A stretch of DNA of 64,000 nucleotides from Chitinophaga cymbidii (GCF_007992715.1 NZ_BKAU01000001.1:2046001-2110000); one strand, 5' to 3'; numbered from the stretch's first letter, positions 44,611-53,381 are shown. Translations and numbers: made by a program. Notes: generated by a model not told the origin, from the letters alone.

Positions 44611-45552
44611 ATGAAGAAGATCTGTTTGTTCCTCTCGCTGTGTGCGCTGTCTTTCTATTCGGCACAGGCACAGGATGACAGCATGAAGAAACTAAGAGAA
44701 GAAGCCGCCAAGAAACTCAAGGAGCAGGAAATAGACAGCGGCCGGGTATGGTATAAAGGCGCAACATTAGGCCTTACTTTTAACCAAGGCTCATTAACCA
44801 ACTGGGCTGCAGGTGGTGACAAGCTGTCCCTCTCCCTGCTCGGTACCATCAATCTCATGGCTAATTATAAAAAAGGAAGGCACTCCTGGGATAATAACCT
44901 GGATCTCGCTTATGGCTATGTGAATACCACCAGCCTTGGCAGCCGGAAGAACGAAGACCGCATCGATCTGACCTCCAAATATGGATACGAGATCGGTAAA
45001 AACTTCTATCTGAGCGGACTTTTCAACCTGCGCACGCAGTTCGACAAAGGATACCTCTATCCTGCGGATACCACGCCGGAACTGATCTCCCAGTTCTTTT
45101 CCCCGGCATTCATCGTTTTATCTCCGGGTATAGACTTTATGCCGAACAAGGAGTTTTCGTTGTTTGTGTCCCCCGTTACTGCGCGCTGGGTGGTTGTAAT
45201 GAATGACTCCCTGTCCGCCAAAGGTTCCTACGGCGTAGATACCGGCAAACATGTAAAAAGCGAGTTTGGCGCATATATGTCCGCCACCTGGAACAAGGAT
45301 ATCACCAAAAGCATTAACTACCGTTCCAAGCTGGAGCTTTTCTCGAATTACAAGCATAATCCCGGGAATGTAGACGTTTTCTGGACGAATGCCCTCACAT
45401 TGAAAGTCAGCAAGCTGATTTCGGCCGTTGTGAGCGTGGATATGATATATGATGATGATGTAAAGGTGTTCGAGAACAAAGAAACCGGTGTTCTCGGGCC
45501 GCGCCTGCAGATCAAGCAGACCATCGGCGTCGGGTTGACGGCTAAATTCTGA
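44611..45552 (+). CDS. DUF3078 outer-membrane beta-barrel protein
   Basis: A 313-residue exported protein with a signal peptide (about 1-20, ending AQAQ), a short charged helix (MKKLREEAAKKLKEQE), and then alternating hydrophobic strands from LGLTFNQGSLTNWAAGG to a final GVGLTAKF with a terminal aromatic. The GSLTNWAAGG motif is characteristic of DUF3078. No function is established. It is monocistronic with a terminator close downstream. Confidence 0.85.
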   Translation: MKKICLFLSLCALSFYSAQAQDDSMKKLREEAAKKLKEQEIDSGRVWYKGATLGLTFNQGSLTNWAAGGDKLSLSLLGTINLMANYKKGRHSWDNNLDLAYGYVNTTSLGSRKNEDRIDLTSKYGYEIGKNFYLSGLFNLRTQFDKGYLYPADTTPELISQFFSPAFIVLSPGIDFMPNKEFSLFVSPVTARWVVVMNDSLSAKGSYGVDTGKHVKSEFGAYMSATWNKDITKSINYRSKLELFSNYKHNPGNVDVFWTNALTLKVSKLISAVVSVDMIYDDDVKVFENKETGVLGPRLQIKQTIGVGLTAKF

Positions 45553-45578
45553 TTCAACGGATTTTTCTTATTTTTGAT

Positions 45579-45608
45579 AAACCTGTCGGGCACTCCGGCA
45601 GGTTTTAT
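45579..45608 (+). terminator. Terminator of DUF3078, adjoining the scpA start
   Basis: AAACCTG-T-CGG pairs with CCG-G-CAGGTTT, followed by a short T-run. It ends about 9 bases before the scpA ATG at 45617, so it may also lie in the scpA leader. Confidence 0.75.
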
Positions 45609-45616
45609 TGTTAATT

Positions 45617-46408
45617 ATGAGCAACGAACAAGATATTTACAAGATCAAACTACCCCAGTTCGAAGGGCCGTTCGATCTGTTGCTGTTCTTTATCGAACGG
45701 GACGAGCTGGATATCTACAATATCCCCATCAACAACCTGACGAAAGACTTCCTGGAATATATTCACCATATGGAAACGCTGAACATTGAACTGGCCAGCG
45801 AATTCATCCTTTTCATCTCCACCCTCATGCGCATCAAGGCGAAAATGCTGCTGCCGCGCAAGGAGCTGGACGAAGCCGGCAATGAAATTGACCCCCGGCA
45901 GGAACTGGTGGACAAGATCCTCGAATACAAACGCTACAAACAGGCCGCCGCCGAGCTGGCCGAGCAGGAAGCCGAACGCATGCTGCTGGCCAAACGCGGT
46001 AATATCGCCAGGGAACTCGCCATCATCGGGGAAGTGACCAGCGAAGGCACCGAAGTGCAGACCCTCACGCTCTTCAAGCTCACCAAAACCTTCGAAAGGG
46101 TGATGCAGCGCGTGAAAGAGCGCACCAACAAGCCGCAGCACGTAGTGTACAAGTATGACTACACCATGGAAGGCTCCCGCGAATATATGATGGACCTCGC
46201 CCGGTCGGAAAAAACGATCGCGTTCGAAAAGATATTCGATCACTGTAAAGACCGTGTGCACGCCATCTTCCTGTTCCTCGGCATGCTGGAGCTGGTGCAG
46301 GCCAAATACCTCAGCATCATGGTGGGAGACGGCCGCAACAACTTTATCATTGAGTATGTGGACCCTTCCGAAAGACCGGAAGGAGAACCCGTTGTGTTTG
46401 AAGAATGA
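45617..46408 (+). CDS. scpA: Segregation and condensation protein A
   Basis: ScpA is the kleisin of the SMC-ScpAB condensin. The 263 residues begin with the kleisin signature LPQFEGPFDLLLFFIERDEL, continue through SEFILFISTLMRIKAKMLLP, and have a charged middle and a C-terminal winged-helix region. An upstream TTG at 45608 is rejected. The expected scpB is not adjacent. The AraC gene follows after 10 bases and may share the message. Confidence 0.95.
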   Translation: MSNEQDIYKIKLPQFEGPFDLLLFFIERDELDIYNIPINNLTKDFLEYIHHMETLNIELASEFILFISTLMRIKAKMLLPRKELDEAGNEIDPRQELVDKILEYKRYKQAAAELAEQEAERMLLAKRGNIARELAIIGEVTSEGTEVQTLTLFKLTKTFERVMQRVKERTNKPQHVVYKYDYTMEGSREYMMDLARSEKTIAFEKIFDHCKDRVHAIFLFLGMLELVQAKYLSIMVGDGRNNFIIEYVDPSERPEGEPVVFEE

Positions 46409-46418
46409 CCTGATAACA

Positions 46419-47321
46419 ATGGCAGAAAAAAAAGAACATATCGAGATCGTGTCACTGCCGGAATACGCGCATGGCACACATGAAGACACAGGCTTTAGCG
46501 TGTCTACCCTCTGTAACCTGGGGGAGCCGTTCTTCGAACATCAGTCCGCCCCCCACCGCCACGACTTTTACACCATCTTCTGGATCAAAAAAGGCCAGCT
46601 CACCCATACCATCGATACCGTTACCCACGTGGTGAAACGCAATACATTGTTCTTTCTCGCACCGGGACAGGTACACCAGATGAAGTTTTCCGAAAAGGTA
46701 GACGGATATATGATCGCCTTCCACGATTCGCTGATGTGCCCCAGCGAACAATCCGTGATGGTGAATGTGCGGAAAGGCCTGTTCGTGAACGCCGAGTTCA
46801 GTTCTGTCATTCATCTTACGGATGAAAATGATGAAAGAGAGATGGAATGGATGGTGCAGCGGATGATCCGGGAAGTGGCGGACAAACAGCCGAACTACGA
46901 AGTGGTATTCCAGAACCTGCTGCAATACTTCCTGATCATGGCGTCCCGCCACGCGGAAAAGGCCGTGCAGGTTGTTCCGGACTACCATGCGAAGCACAAC
47001 AGTGCCATCTTCATGAACTTCAAATCCCTGATAGAAGAGAAGTTCAGGGAGCTGAAGAACGTATCCGACTACGCGGCGATGCTGCATGTGAAACCCGTGC
47101 TGCTGAACGAGATCAGCAAGCAACTGTCCGGCATCACGGCAGGGGAGCACATCCGCAACCGCGTGATCCTCGAAGCGCAGCGTTATCTTTATAATACAGA
47201 CCTCACCGCAAAAGAGATCGCTTACAAACTCGGCTTTGAAGACCCTCATTACTTCAGCCGGTTCTTTAAGAAGTACACGAACCAGTCGCCTTCAGGGTTC
47301 AAGGAACTGGCAAAGGTGTAA
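46419..47321 (+). CDS. AraC-family regulator with cupin-type N-terminus
   Basis: A 300-residue transcription factor. The N-terminal beta-barrel has APHRHDFYTIFWIKKGQLTH, a cupin-like ligand site. The C-terminal AraC domain (about 200-300) has VSDYAAMLHVKPVLLNEISK and LTAKEIAYKLGFEDPHYFSRF. The gene starts 10 bases after scpA and lies 109 bases before the pirin gene on the same strand. Its position suggests it could control the pirin/YceI/OsmC cluster that follows; no operator evidence is visible. Confidence 0.9.
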   Translation: MAEKKEHIEIVSLPEYAHGTHEDTGFSVSTLCNLGEPFFEHQSAPHRHDFYTIFWIKKGQLTHTIDTVTHVVKRNTLFFLAPGQVHQMKFSEKVDGYMIAFHDSLMCPSEQSVMVNVRKGLFVNAEFSSVIHLTDENDEREMEWMVQRMIREVADKQPNYEVVFQNLLQYFLIMASRHAEKAVQVVPDYHAKHNSAIFMNFKSLIEEKFRELKNVSDYAAMLHVKPVLLNEISKQLSGITAGEHIRNRVILEAQRYLYNTDLTAKEIAYKLGFEDPHYFSRFFKKYTNQSPSGFKELAKV

Positions 47322-47390
47322 GTTACCCATCCCCAAAAAAAGTGCACCGATAACAGCAAACAATCCATTCTAATTAGGTGTTGTAACATG

Positions 47391-47398
47391 TAATTTTG
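47391..47398 (+). promoter_or_regulatory. -7 element TAATTTTG of the pirin/YceI transcript
   Basis: Exact TAnnTTTG match, with transcription starting about 25 bases before the pirin ATG. A purine-rich AAAAAAGGAGAAAC sits before the start codon. Confidence 0.5.
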
Positions 47399-47430
47399 TG
47401 TTGTCATTAAGAAAAAAGGAGAAACAAATT

Positions 47431-48306
47431 ATGACAGCCATCAAAAAAGTAGCACATGTTTACAAGGGCGCCGCAGCCCACATGGTGGGCGACGGATTCA
47501 AGGTGCAAAACCTCTTCCCCAACGGCAACCGCATGATCGGGAAGCAGCTCAGCCCCTTTTTCCTGCTGGATTACGCAGCTCCCAGCTACTTCCCTCCGTC
47601 TGACAAGCCCCGGGGCGTGGAAGAACATCCGCACCGCGGCTTCGAAACCGTTACCATCGCCTACCAGGGCGCTTTGCAGCACCGGGATTCCGGCGGCAAC
47701 GCAGGACGTATCGGTCCCGGTGACGTACAGTGGATGACTGCCGCCTCCGGCGTGGTGCATGAAGAGAAACACGACGAAACGTTTACAAAGACAGGCGGTA
47801 CGCTCGAAATGGTACAATTATGGGTGAATCTGCCCAGGGCACATAAAATGGACAAACCCCGCTACCAATCGCTCCTGAACGAAAACATTCCCGTAGTCCG
47901 TTATGAAGACGGCAGCTACGTAAGAGTGATCGCCGGGGAGTTTGAAGGGCAGCCGGGCGCCGCCAAAACTTTCACGCCGCTCAACCTGTTCGACATACAG
48001 CTGAAAGCCGGCAAAACCATCCAGCTGCAGCTGCCGGACGGCTACAACACCGGCCTGGTAGTCATGAAAGGAAAAGTGAACATCAACGGCAGCCACGACG
48101 CAAATGGCGTGGAAATAGCGGTATTCGAACAGGCCGGGGAACAGATCACCATCACGGCCTTGGAAGATGCTTCCCTGCTGCTGCTGAACGGCGAACCGAT
48201 CCGCGAATCCATCTTCGCATACGGCCCGTTCGTGATGAACACCAAGGAAGAGATCATCACCGCCATCGATGATTTCAACAACGGCAAGATGGGCCGTTTG
48301 AACTAG
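47431..48306 (+). CDS. Pirin-family bicupin (long form)
   Basis: A 291-residue cupin protein. The metal ligands match human pirin: His66 and His68 in EEHPHRGFETV, then His110 and Glu112 in SGVVHEEKH. Pirins are iron proteins; some bacterial ones are quercetin dioxygenases and others regulate metabolism. The start at 47431 has a good purine-rich site; a GTG/TTG start further upstream is unlikely. It is the first gene of a run with YceI, and a second shorter pirin lies at 49.8 kb. Confidence 0.92.
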   Translation: MTAIKKVAHVYKGAAAHMVGDGFKVQNLFPNGNRMIGKQLSPFFLLDYAAPSYFPPSDKPRGVEEHPHRGFETVTIAYQGALQHRDSGGNAGRIGPGDVQWMTAASGVVHEEKHDETFTKTGGTLEMVQLWVNLPRAHKMDKPRYQSLLNENIPVVRYEDGSYVRVIAGEFEGQPGAAKTFTPLNLFDIQLKAGKTIQLQLPDGYNTGLVVMKGKVNINGSHDANGVEIAVFEQAGEQITITALEDASLLLLNGEPIRESIFAYGPFVMNTKEEIITAIDDFNNGKMGRLN

Positions 48307-48345
48307 ACCACTCTATCATTTCATAAACTTAAAAAATCTAAAAAA

Positions 48346-48873
48346 ATGGCAACCTGGAAAATTGACCCTGCACACAGCGAGATCGAATTCAAAGTAAAAC
48401 ACCTGATGATCACCAACGTAACCGGGCACTTTGCCGGATACGACGCTACGCTGAACAGCGATAAAGACGACTTCAGCGATGCGAAGATCAGCTTCGAAGC
48501 AGATGTGAACAGCATCAGCACCAAGAACTCCCAACGCGACGAGCACCTGAAAAGCCCCGATTTTTTTGATACCTCAAAGTATCCGACAATCAGCTTTCAG
48601 TCCACCGGCGTGAAGAAAAAAGACGACGAGAACTTTGTACTGTCCGGCGACCTCACCATCCGCGACGTAACCCGTCCCGTTGACCTGGACGTGGAATACA
48701 CCGGCACCCTGGTAGATCCTTACGGCCAGACCAAAGCAGGCTTTGAACTGAAAGGAAAGATCAACCGTAAAGACTTCGGCCTTACGTGGTCAGCCACCAC
48801 AGAAGCAGGCGGACTCGTGTTGAGTGATGACGTGCGTCTTGCACTGGCGGTACAAATGGTTAAACAGGCATAA
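48346..48873 (+). CDS. YceI-family lipid-binding protein (cytoplasmic form)
   Basis: A 175-residue YceI barrel, a lipocalin-like fold that binds isoprenoids or other hydrophobic chains. The opening WKIDPAHSEIEFKVKHLMI and the GLTWSATTEAGGLVLSDDV near the end are family hallmarks. There is no signal peptide, unlike the periplasmic E. coli YceI. It lies 39 bases after pirin and probably shares its transcript. In other bacteria such proteins are induced by stress or envelope change; the ligand is unknown. Confidence 0.93.
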   Translation: MATWKIDPAHSEIEFKVKHLMITNVTGHFAGYDATLNSDKDDFSDAKISFEADVNSISTKNSQRDEHLKSPDFFDTSKYPTISFQSTGVKKKDDENFVLSGDLTIRDVTRPVDLDVEYTGTLVDPYGQTKAGFELKGKINRKDFGLTWSATTEAGGLVLSDDVRLALAVQMVKQA

Positions 48874-48889
48874 ACAGACATGGATAATA

Positions 48890-48905
48890 TTGCCGGTACC
48901 GGCAA
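48890..48905. repeat. Perfect 16-bp palindrome TTGCCGGTACCGGCAA
   Basis: Self-complementary over 16 bases, located between the YceI stop and the nitroreductase remnant. It shares GGTACCGGCAA with the OsmC gene at about 49264. Confidence 0.7.
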
Positions 48906-48917
48906 CTGGAAAGAGAT

Positions 48918-49106
48918 ATGCTGACTGGATTTGAGAACGTGATGGAAGGATTCGATGCATCTGCATACGACGGGATTTCAGAATGGAAGGAAAAGGACCT
49001 GCGAACGGTAGTAATTGCGGCGGTTGGATTTCGCGCAGCGGAAGACGGTATGCAGCATGCAAAGAAAGTGAGAATGCCCCTGGAAGATTTTGTTGAAACA
49101 GTGTAG
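48918..49106 (+). pseudogene. C-terminal remnant of an NAD(P)H-dependent nitroreductase (NfsB-like)
   Basis: This 62-codon frame reads like the last part of nitroreductases: the MEGFDASAYDGI segment, a strand RTVVIAAVGFRAAEDG, and KKVRMPLEDFVETV at the C-terminus. The whole FMN-binding N-terminal two thirds is missing, and the space upstream is occupied by YceI. It is thus a truncated relic or a very short expressed peptide. It sits in the cluster where a redox enzyme would fit. A 16-bp palindrome lies at its 5' edge. Confidence 0.7.
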
Positions 49107-49132
49107 GTGAAATGTCTAGGGTTTTAGGTAAG

Positions 49133-49160
49133 ACCGGGCGCTTTGTCGCCCGGTTTTTTT
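49133..49160 (+). terminator. Terminator after the nitroreductase remnant
   Basis: ACCGGGCG/CGCCCGGT with a CTTTGT loop and seven T residues. It closes the pirin-YceI-remnant transcript. Confidence 0.88.
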
Positions 49161-49233
49161 ATGCATGCATTGATGATAATTCATTAATTTTAGACCTCTC
49201 ATTTTAACATTCACCCAATAAAATAGCATCATT

Positions 49234-49644
49234 ATGAAAAGATCCGCATCCGCCAATTGGAAAGGTACCGGCAAAGAAGGAAAAGGCACCGTTTCAACAG
49301 AAACCGGCGTTTTAAATAATACACAATATTCCTTCAGCAGCAGGTTCGAAAATGGCACCGGCACCAATCCGGAAGAGCTGATCGCCGCGGCGCATGCCGG
49401 TTGCTTCAGCATGAAGCTGAGCTTCATCATCTCCGGCGCGGGCCTCACCCCCGGCAGCATCGATACCAAATCCATCGTTACTTTCGAGAATGGCGCGATC
49501 CCCAACATTCACCTGGAAGTAACCGCCAGCGTGCCCGGTCTGGATGCCGCAAAATTCGCCGAGTTCGCGGAAGATGCGCGCGCTAACTGCCCCATCTCCA
49601 AACTGCTCAACACCAACATCACCATGGACGCGAAACTGGTGTAA
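49234..49644 (+). CDS. OsmC-family peroxiredoxin
   Basis: A 136-residue thiol peroxidase that reduces organic hydroperoxides. Both redox cysteines are present: Cys57 in [11 protein letters not shown] and Cys119 in ARANCPISK. The length fits the OsmC rather than the Ohr branch, but I cannot separate them with certainty. It has its own terminator and belongs to a local cluster of pirins and YceI with a stress flavour. Confidence 0.92.
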   Translation: MKRSASANWKGTGKEGKGTVSTETGVLNNTQYSFSSRFENGTGTNPEELIAAAHAGCFSMKLSFIISGAGLTPGSIDTKSIVTFENGAIPNIHLEVTASVPGLDAAKFAEFAEDARANCPISKLLNTNITMDAKLV

Positions 49645-49666
49645 CCGAACGTTGCATAAAAAATAT

Positions 49667-49707
49667 AAAAAGGGTCGTTTCAGATGATGTTGAAACAGCC
49701 CTTTTTT
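49667..49707 (+). terminator. Terminator of the OsmC gene
   Basis: AAAAGGG-TC-GTTTCA pairs with TGAAAC-AG-CCCTTTT (small internal mismatch), followed by a T-run. Confidence 0.8.
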
Positions 49708-49768
49708 GTGCACGCTTTTATCCATATTGTCCATTGCCCGCAGCGAAGAATACACCGAAATTTGTAGT

Positions 49769-50482
49769 ATGAAAAAAATAATTCACCGCGGTAATACCCG
49801 TGGATTCGCGGACCACGGCTGGTTGCAGTCTTTTCATACTTTCAGCTTCGCAGGCTATTACGATCCCGAACGGCTGCATTTCGGCGCCCTGCGCGTGCTG
49901 AACGACGACACCGTAAAAGGCGGAATGGGCTTCGGCGCGCATCCCCACGACAACATGGAGATCGTGAGCATTCCGCTGGAAGGCGCGCTGGAACACAAGG
50001 ACAATACAGGCCGCCACAAGATCATCAATCAGCACGATGTGCAGATCATGAGCGCAGGTTCCGGCATTCAGCACTCCGAGTTCAACGCATCACGAACGGA
50101 GCCGGTGAAGTTTTTGCAGATATGGCTCTTCCCGAAAAAGAAAGACATCGCGCCACGTTACGATCAGCGGGCATTTGATCCCGCATCCCGACAGAACCAG
50201 CTGCAGACGGTGGTTTCACCGGATGGTCAGGATGGCGCGCTGACCATCAACCAGGATGCATGGTTCTCACTGGCTGCCTTCGATAAAGACAGATCGGTGC
50301 GTTATACACCTAAAATAAATGGTAACGGTGCTTATCTTTTTGTGCTGAAAGGAAAAGTGGAAGCAGGTGGAGAGGTGCTCGAAAACCGTGATGCACTGGG
50401 CGTTTCAGACTATGATGAACTGAACATCACAGCGCTCGAAGATGCGGAATTTCTCCTCATCGATGTGCCGATGCTGCAATAG
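49769..50482 (+). CDS. Pirin-family protein, YhhW/quercetinase type (short form)
   Basis: A 237-residue bicupin. The metal site is His58 and His60 in GAHPHDNMEIV, then His102 and Glu104 in GIQHSEF, as in E. coli YhhW, which has quercetin 2,3-dioxygenase activity in vitro. The opening RGFADHGWLQSFHTFSF is diagnostic. An upstream GTG at 49706 lies inside the preceding terminator and is rejected. This is the second pirin within 2.5 kb, of a different subfamily from the first. Confidence 0.93.
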   Translation: MKKIIHRGNTRGFADHGWLQSFHTFSFAGYYDPERLHFGALRVLNDDTVKGGMGFGAHPHDNMEIVSIPLEGALEHKDNTGRHKIINQHDVQIMSAGSGIQHSEFNASRTEPVKFLQIWLFPKKKDIAPRYDQRAFDPASRQNQLQTVVSPDGQDGALTINQDAWFSLAAFDKDRSVRYTPKINGNGAYLFVLKGKVEAGGEVLENRDALGVSDYDELNITALEDAEFLLIDVPMLQ

Positions 50483-50501
50483 TGCATGTTAATTATATCA
50501 T

Positions 50502-50532
50502 AAAAACCTGTGTCTTTCCGGCACAGGTTTTT
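50502..50532 (+). terminator. Terminator of the short pirin, overlapping the MscS promoter
   Basis: AAAAACCTGTG and CACAGGTTTTT form an 11-bp stem, 20 bases after the pirin stop. Its last T is the first base of the next -7 box. Confidence 0.8.
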
Positions 50533-50539
50533 ATATTTG
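50532..50539 (+). promoter_or_regulatory. -7 element TATATTTG of the MscS-family gene
   Basis: Exact TAnnTTTG match that abuts the preceding terminator hairpin. Confidence 0.5.
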
Positions 50540-50566
50540 CCGCAGGACCAAACACTGATTTGAATT

Positions 50567-51625
50567 ATGAATGACGTTTTACAACAGCATTTCTTAGGCA
50601 ACAGCGTGCAATCCTGGATCATTGCTTTATTGATGTTTCTTGGGGGATTGGTAATTATCAGGCTGTTTAGAAAGATTTTATTGTCCGTTCTGAAAAAATG
50701 GGCAGATGGCACAGAAGGACGATTCGATGATTTCATTGTGGAGGAAACCCGCCGCTCCATCGTTCCATTGCTTTACTACGGCGCATTTTATGCGGCGGTC
50801 AACTACCTGGAGATCAGCCCGCGCGCAGGAAAAGTATTACATGTTGTTTCACTCCTGTACCTCACGTTCTTTGCGGTGCGCCTCCTGATCACCGTATTGC
50901 GCTTTATACTGATGCAATATCTTTCCCGCCAGGAGAACGGCGCGGAAAAACAGCAGCAGATACGCGGCGTGATGGTGATCGTTTCAGTGATCATCTGGGC
51001 GCTGGGGCTCGTGTTCCTGATGGATAACTGGGGCTTCGACGTAACGGCCATTATCACCGGCCTCGGCATCGGCGGTATCGCCATCGCACTGGCCACACAG
51101 CAGATACTCGGCGACCTGTTCAGCTATTTCGTGATATTGTTCGACAGACCTTTTGAAGTGGGGGATTTTGTGATCGTGCAGGACAAGATCGGCACGATCG
51201 AGCACATCGGCATTAAAACCACCCGCGTGCGCAGCCTGTTTGGCGAAGAAGTCATATGTTCCAACACGGACCTTACCAATTCGCGCATCCACAATTATAA
51301 GAAAATGGAGCGCAGAAGGATCGCGTTCAAAGTGACCGTCACCTACCAGACGCCCGCCAGCACTTCCGCGCGGATCGCCGGCATGTTGAAGCAGATCATC
51401 GAAAAGGAGCCGAATGTGACATTCGACCGCGCGCACCTGTTCAACTTCAGCCAGTCAGGGCTGGAATTTGAATGCGTTTATTATGTGAGCACCGGCGATT
51501 ATAACATATACATGGACGCGCAGCAGTCCATTAACATTGGCATCATCCGGAAATTCGAAGAAGAAGGAGTGGAGTTTGCTATTCCCGCGCAGAATGTATT
51601 CCTGCAGGAACGCCAGACAGCTTAA
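50567..51625 (+). CDS. MscS-family small-conductance mechanosensitive channel
   Basis: A 352-residue channel with an N-terminal helix, further membrane segments, and the pore-lining TM3 region ITGLGIGGIAIALATQQILG. A cytoplasmic beta-domain follows (FEVGDFVIVQDKIGTIEHIG; VICSNTDLTNSRIHNY), then a C-terminal alpha/beta part. It releases solutes on hypo-osmotic shock. There is no extra N-terminal domain such as in MscK. It is the last plus-strand gene in the stress-flavoured run from scpA, with its own promoter. Confidence 0.95.
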   Translation: MNDVLQQHFLGNSVQSWIIALLMFLGGLVIIRLFRKILLSVLKKWADGTEGRFDDFIVEETRRSIVPLLYYGAFYAAVNYLEISPRAGKVLHVVSLLYLTFFAVRLLITVLRFILMQYLSRQENGAEKQQQIRGVMVIVSVIIWALGLVFLMDNWGFDVTAIITGLGIGGIAIALATQQILGDLFSYFVILFDRPFEVGDFVIVQDKIGTIEHIGIKTTRVRSLFGEEVICSNTDLTNSRIHNYKKMERRRIAFKVTVTYQTPASTSARIAGMLKQIIEKEPNVTFDRAHLFNFSQSGLEFECVYYVSTGDYNIYMDAQQSINIGIIRKFEEEGVEFAIPAQNVFLQERQTA

Positions 51626-51833
51626 TATTTTTAACGGGATGGGTGGCGTGTAAAATGAAAATTGTCGTAAATTAGAAGTGAAAGGCAGTTTCACACCCAA
51701 AGTTCTCAGACCACTTGGTTCCTTCTCTGAAGGAAAAGCTATTGTTTTGTAACAACACAGGATGATTGACACATAAGCATGGAATGTATGATGGACGAAC
51801 AGTTCCGCATCATTTAACTTAAATCAATACATC

Positions 51834-52208
51834 ATGGAAGTACCAACACAGTCCGCCGACCTGCAGGAGCAGATCATCACCTGGAAAGGTGAAGTAGATA
51901 ACGTGCGCAGTGATTTGCGTGCTATGCGTTGCAGGTTGGAAGAAATGGCTCCACACCAGGCCAACCATGAAAGAATGGTGCAGGTAGAACATTTTCAGAA
52001 CCAGTTCATCAGGCAGCTGGAAGTAGCGGATGAAATGTTCCACGACCTCAAGCAATCCGCCAGGAGCATGGGAAATGGCCGTCCCGCTATTGTGCACCAC
52101 GACAGGCCGGTGGACAATTACGATGCCCTGCAGGACCGCATGGAAATGTTTCACAAACTATATAGTGATTTGAAAGGGGACTTCTCCCGGTTTGAGTCAT
52201 TCCGGTGA
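51834..52208 (+). CDS. Small coiled-coil protein of unknown function
   Basis: A 124-residue, highly charged protein with long heptad-like helices (LQEQIITWKGEVDNVRSDLR, VEHFQNQFIRQLEVADEMFH) and no cysteine cluster, signal peptide or membrane segment. It should form a coiled-coil oligomer. Its 3' end overlaps the end of the convergent PAS gene by 12 bases, so the two transcripts share antisense sequence. I do not recognise the family. Confidence 0.65.
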   Translation: MEVPTQSADLQEQIITWKGEVDNVRSDLRAMRCRLEEMAPHQANHERMVQVEHFQNQFIRQLEVADEMFHDLKQSARSMGNGRPAIVHHDRPVDNYDALQDRMEMFHKLYSDLKGDFSRFESFR

Positions 52209-53381
52209 ATGGTTGTCCCGTAGCTGTTTCAGCTTGTCGCGGATCTTGAAAAGCACGGCATCCAGCTCGCAGGTGCTTTCCTTCAGCATACCGAACAGCT
52301 CCGTGTTGAGCGATGTTTCATTCTTCAGATCGATGACGGCAATGATGCCCAGGATGGAGGCAACAGGTTTCCTGATCTCATGTGAATTGATCCGGGCAAT
52401 CTCCCGCAGCACATCGTTCTGATGCTGCAATTGCTGGATGAACCGCTTTCGCTCCGTAATATCCTGTATTACACCTATTACGCGAACGGCGTCCTGCTTT
52501 TCGTTGTAGACGATGTGCCCGCGGTCGTGTACATATTTGTAACTGCCGTCCGCGCAACGGAACCGGTATTCCGCTTCCCAGTTGGGTTGCCGGCCTGCCG
52601 CCGCTTCGCGGAAAGAAACCATCACATCGGCCGCATCATCCGGATGAACCCTTTCCATCCACCAGCTGCTTTCTTCGCGTATATCTTCCTCCTTATAACC
52701 GAACATGGAAGAAGGGCCGTGATTGCGCGTGACCTGGCCGGACTGCATGTCCCAGTAATAAATGGAATCCTGCGTAACCCTTGCCAGCAGGTCGTACCGC
52801 GTACCGATATCTTTAGCGATGATGGTGGAGCGGATCTCCGCTTCAATGTCTACCGCCATTACGAGGCGGGCATCGCGGCCTGCGTACCGGGTGCTGTGGG
52901 AGTAGATCTCAACGGGAAACGCTTCGCGGTTCTTTTTGCGGTGCTGCCAGATGCCGCGGTACGTCAGGTCCTGCCGCGTGCCCTTCACATCGTCCAGCAC
53001 CTGCTGAATAGTGGCCGGATCGCGGATATGCAGGATGGTCATGCGCAGGAATTCTTCTTCGCTGTACCCGTATTTTTGTACCGCCGCTTCATTCACCGCC
53101 AGGAAACGGAGGGTTTTCCAGTCGTATATCCACATGGGGACTGGATGCCCGTAAAAGAGCTGCCGGTATTCATGTTGATTTCCAGGATAGGTTCTCGCCA
53201 GCACATAAATGAACACGGCCGACACCGTGATAAAAACCGCATGCAGTAAATATTCCAGCAAAGCGGGGCTAACCTGGGGCAATTGTGCTGAAAGAAAAAG
53301 CCATATCCCGCGATAGCTGCCGAGCCATATGATCCCCAGCAGGAGATAGAGGCCGGCTGCTCTCAGAGCAGTATAGCTCAT
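52197..53381 (-). CDS. PAS-domain sensor with a DHp-like helix pair but no ATPase domain
   Basis: A 394-residue membrane protein: two N-terminal transmembrane helices (about 8-62), a first PAS domain (about 72-180; HPVPMWIYDWKTLRFLAVNE), a second PAS with PAC (about 195-320; DITERKRF), and a histidine-kinase-like dimerisation helix EIARINSHEIRKPVASILG with the phosphoacceptor histidine. It ends about 60 residues later with no N, G1 or G2 boxes. It may pass signals as a phosphoacceptor or binding partner only. No cognate kinase is adjacent. Confidence 0.8.
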   Translation of the reverse strand: MSYTALRAAGLYLLLGIIWLGSYRGIWLFLSAQLPQVSPALLEYLLHAVFITVSAVFIYVLARTYPGNQHEYRQLFYGHPVPMWIYDWKTLRFLAVNEAAVQKYGYSEEEFLRMTILHIRDPATIQQVLDDVKGTRQDLTYRGIWQHRKKNREAFPVEIYSHSTRYAGRDARLVMAVDIEAEIRSTIIAKDIGTRYDLLARVTQDSIYYWDMQSGQVTRNHGPSSMFGYKEEDIREESSWWMERVHPDDAADVMVSFREAAAGRQPNWEAEYRFRCADGSYKYVHDRGHIVYNEKQDAVRVIGVIQDITERKRFIQQLQHQNDVLREIARINSHEIRKPVASILGIIAVIDLKNETSLNTELFGMLKESTCELDAVLFKIRDKLKQLRDNHSPE

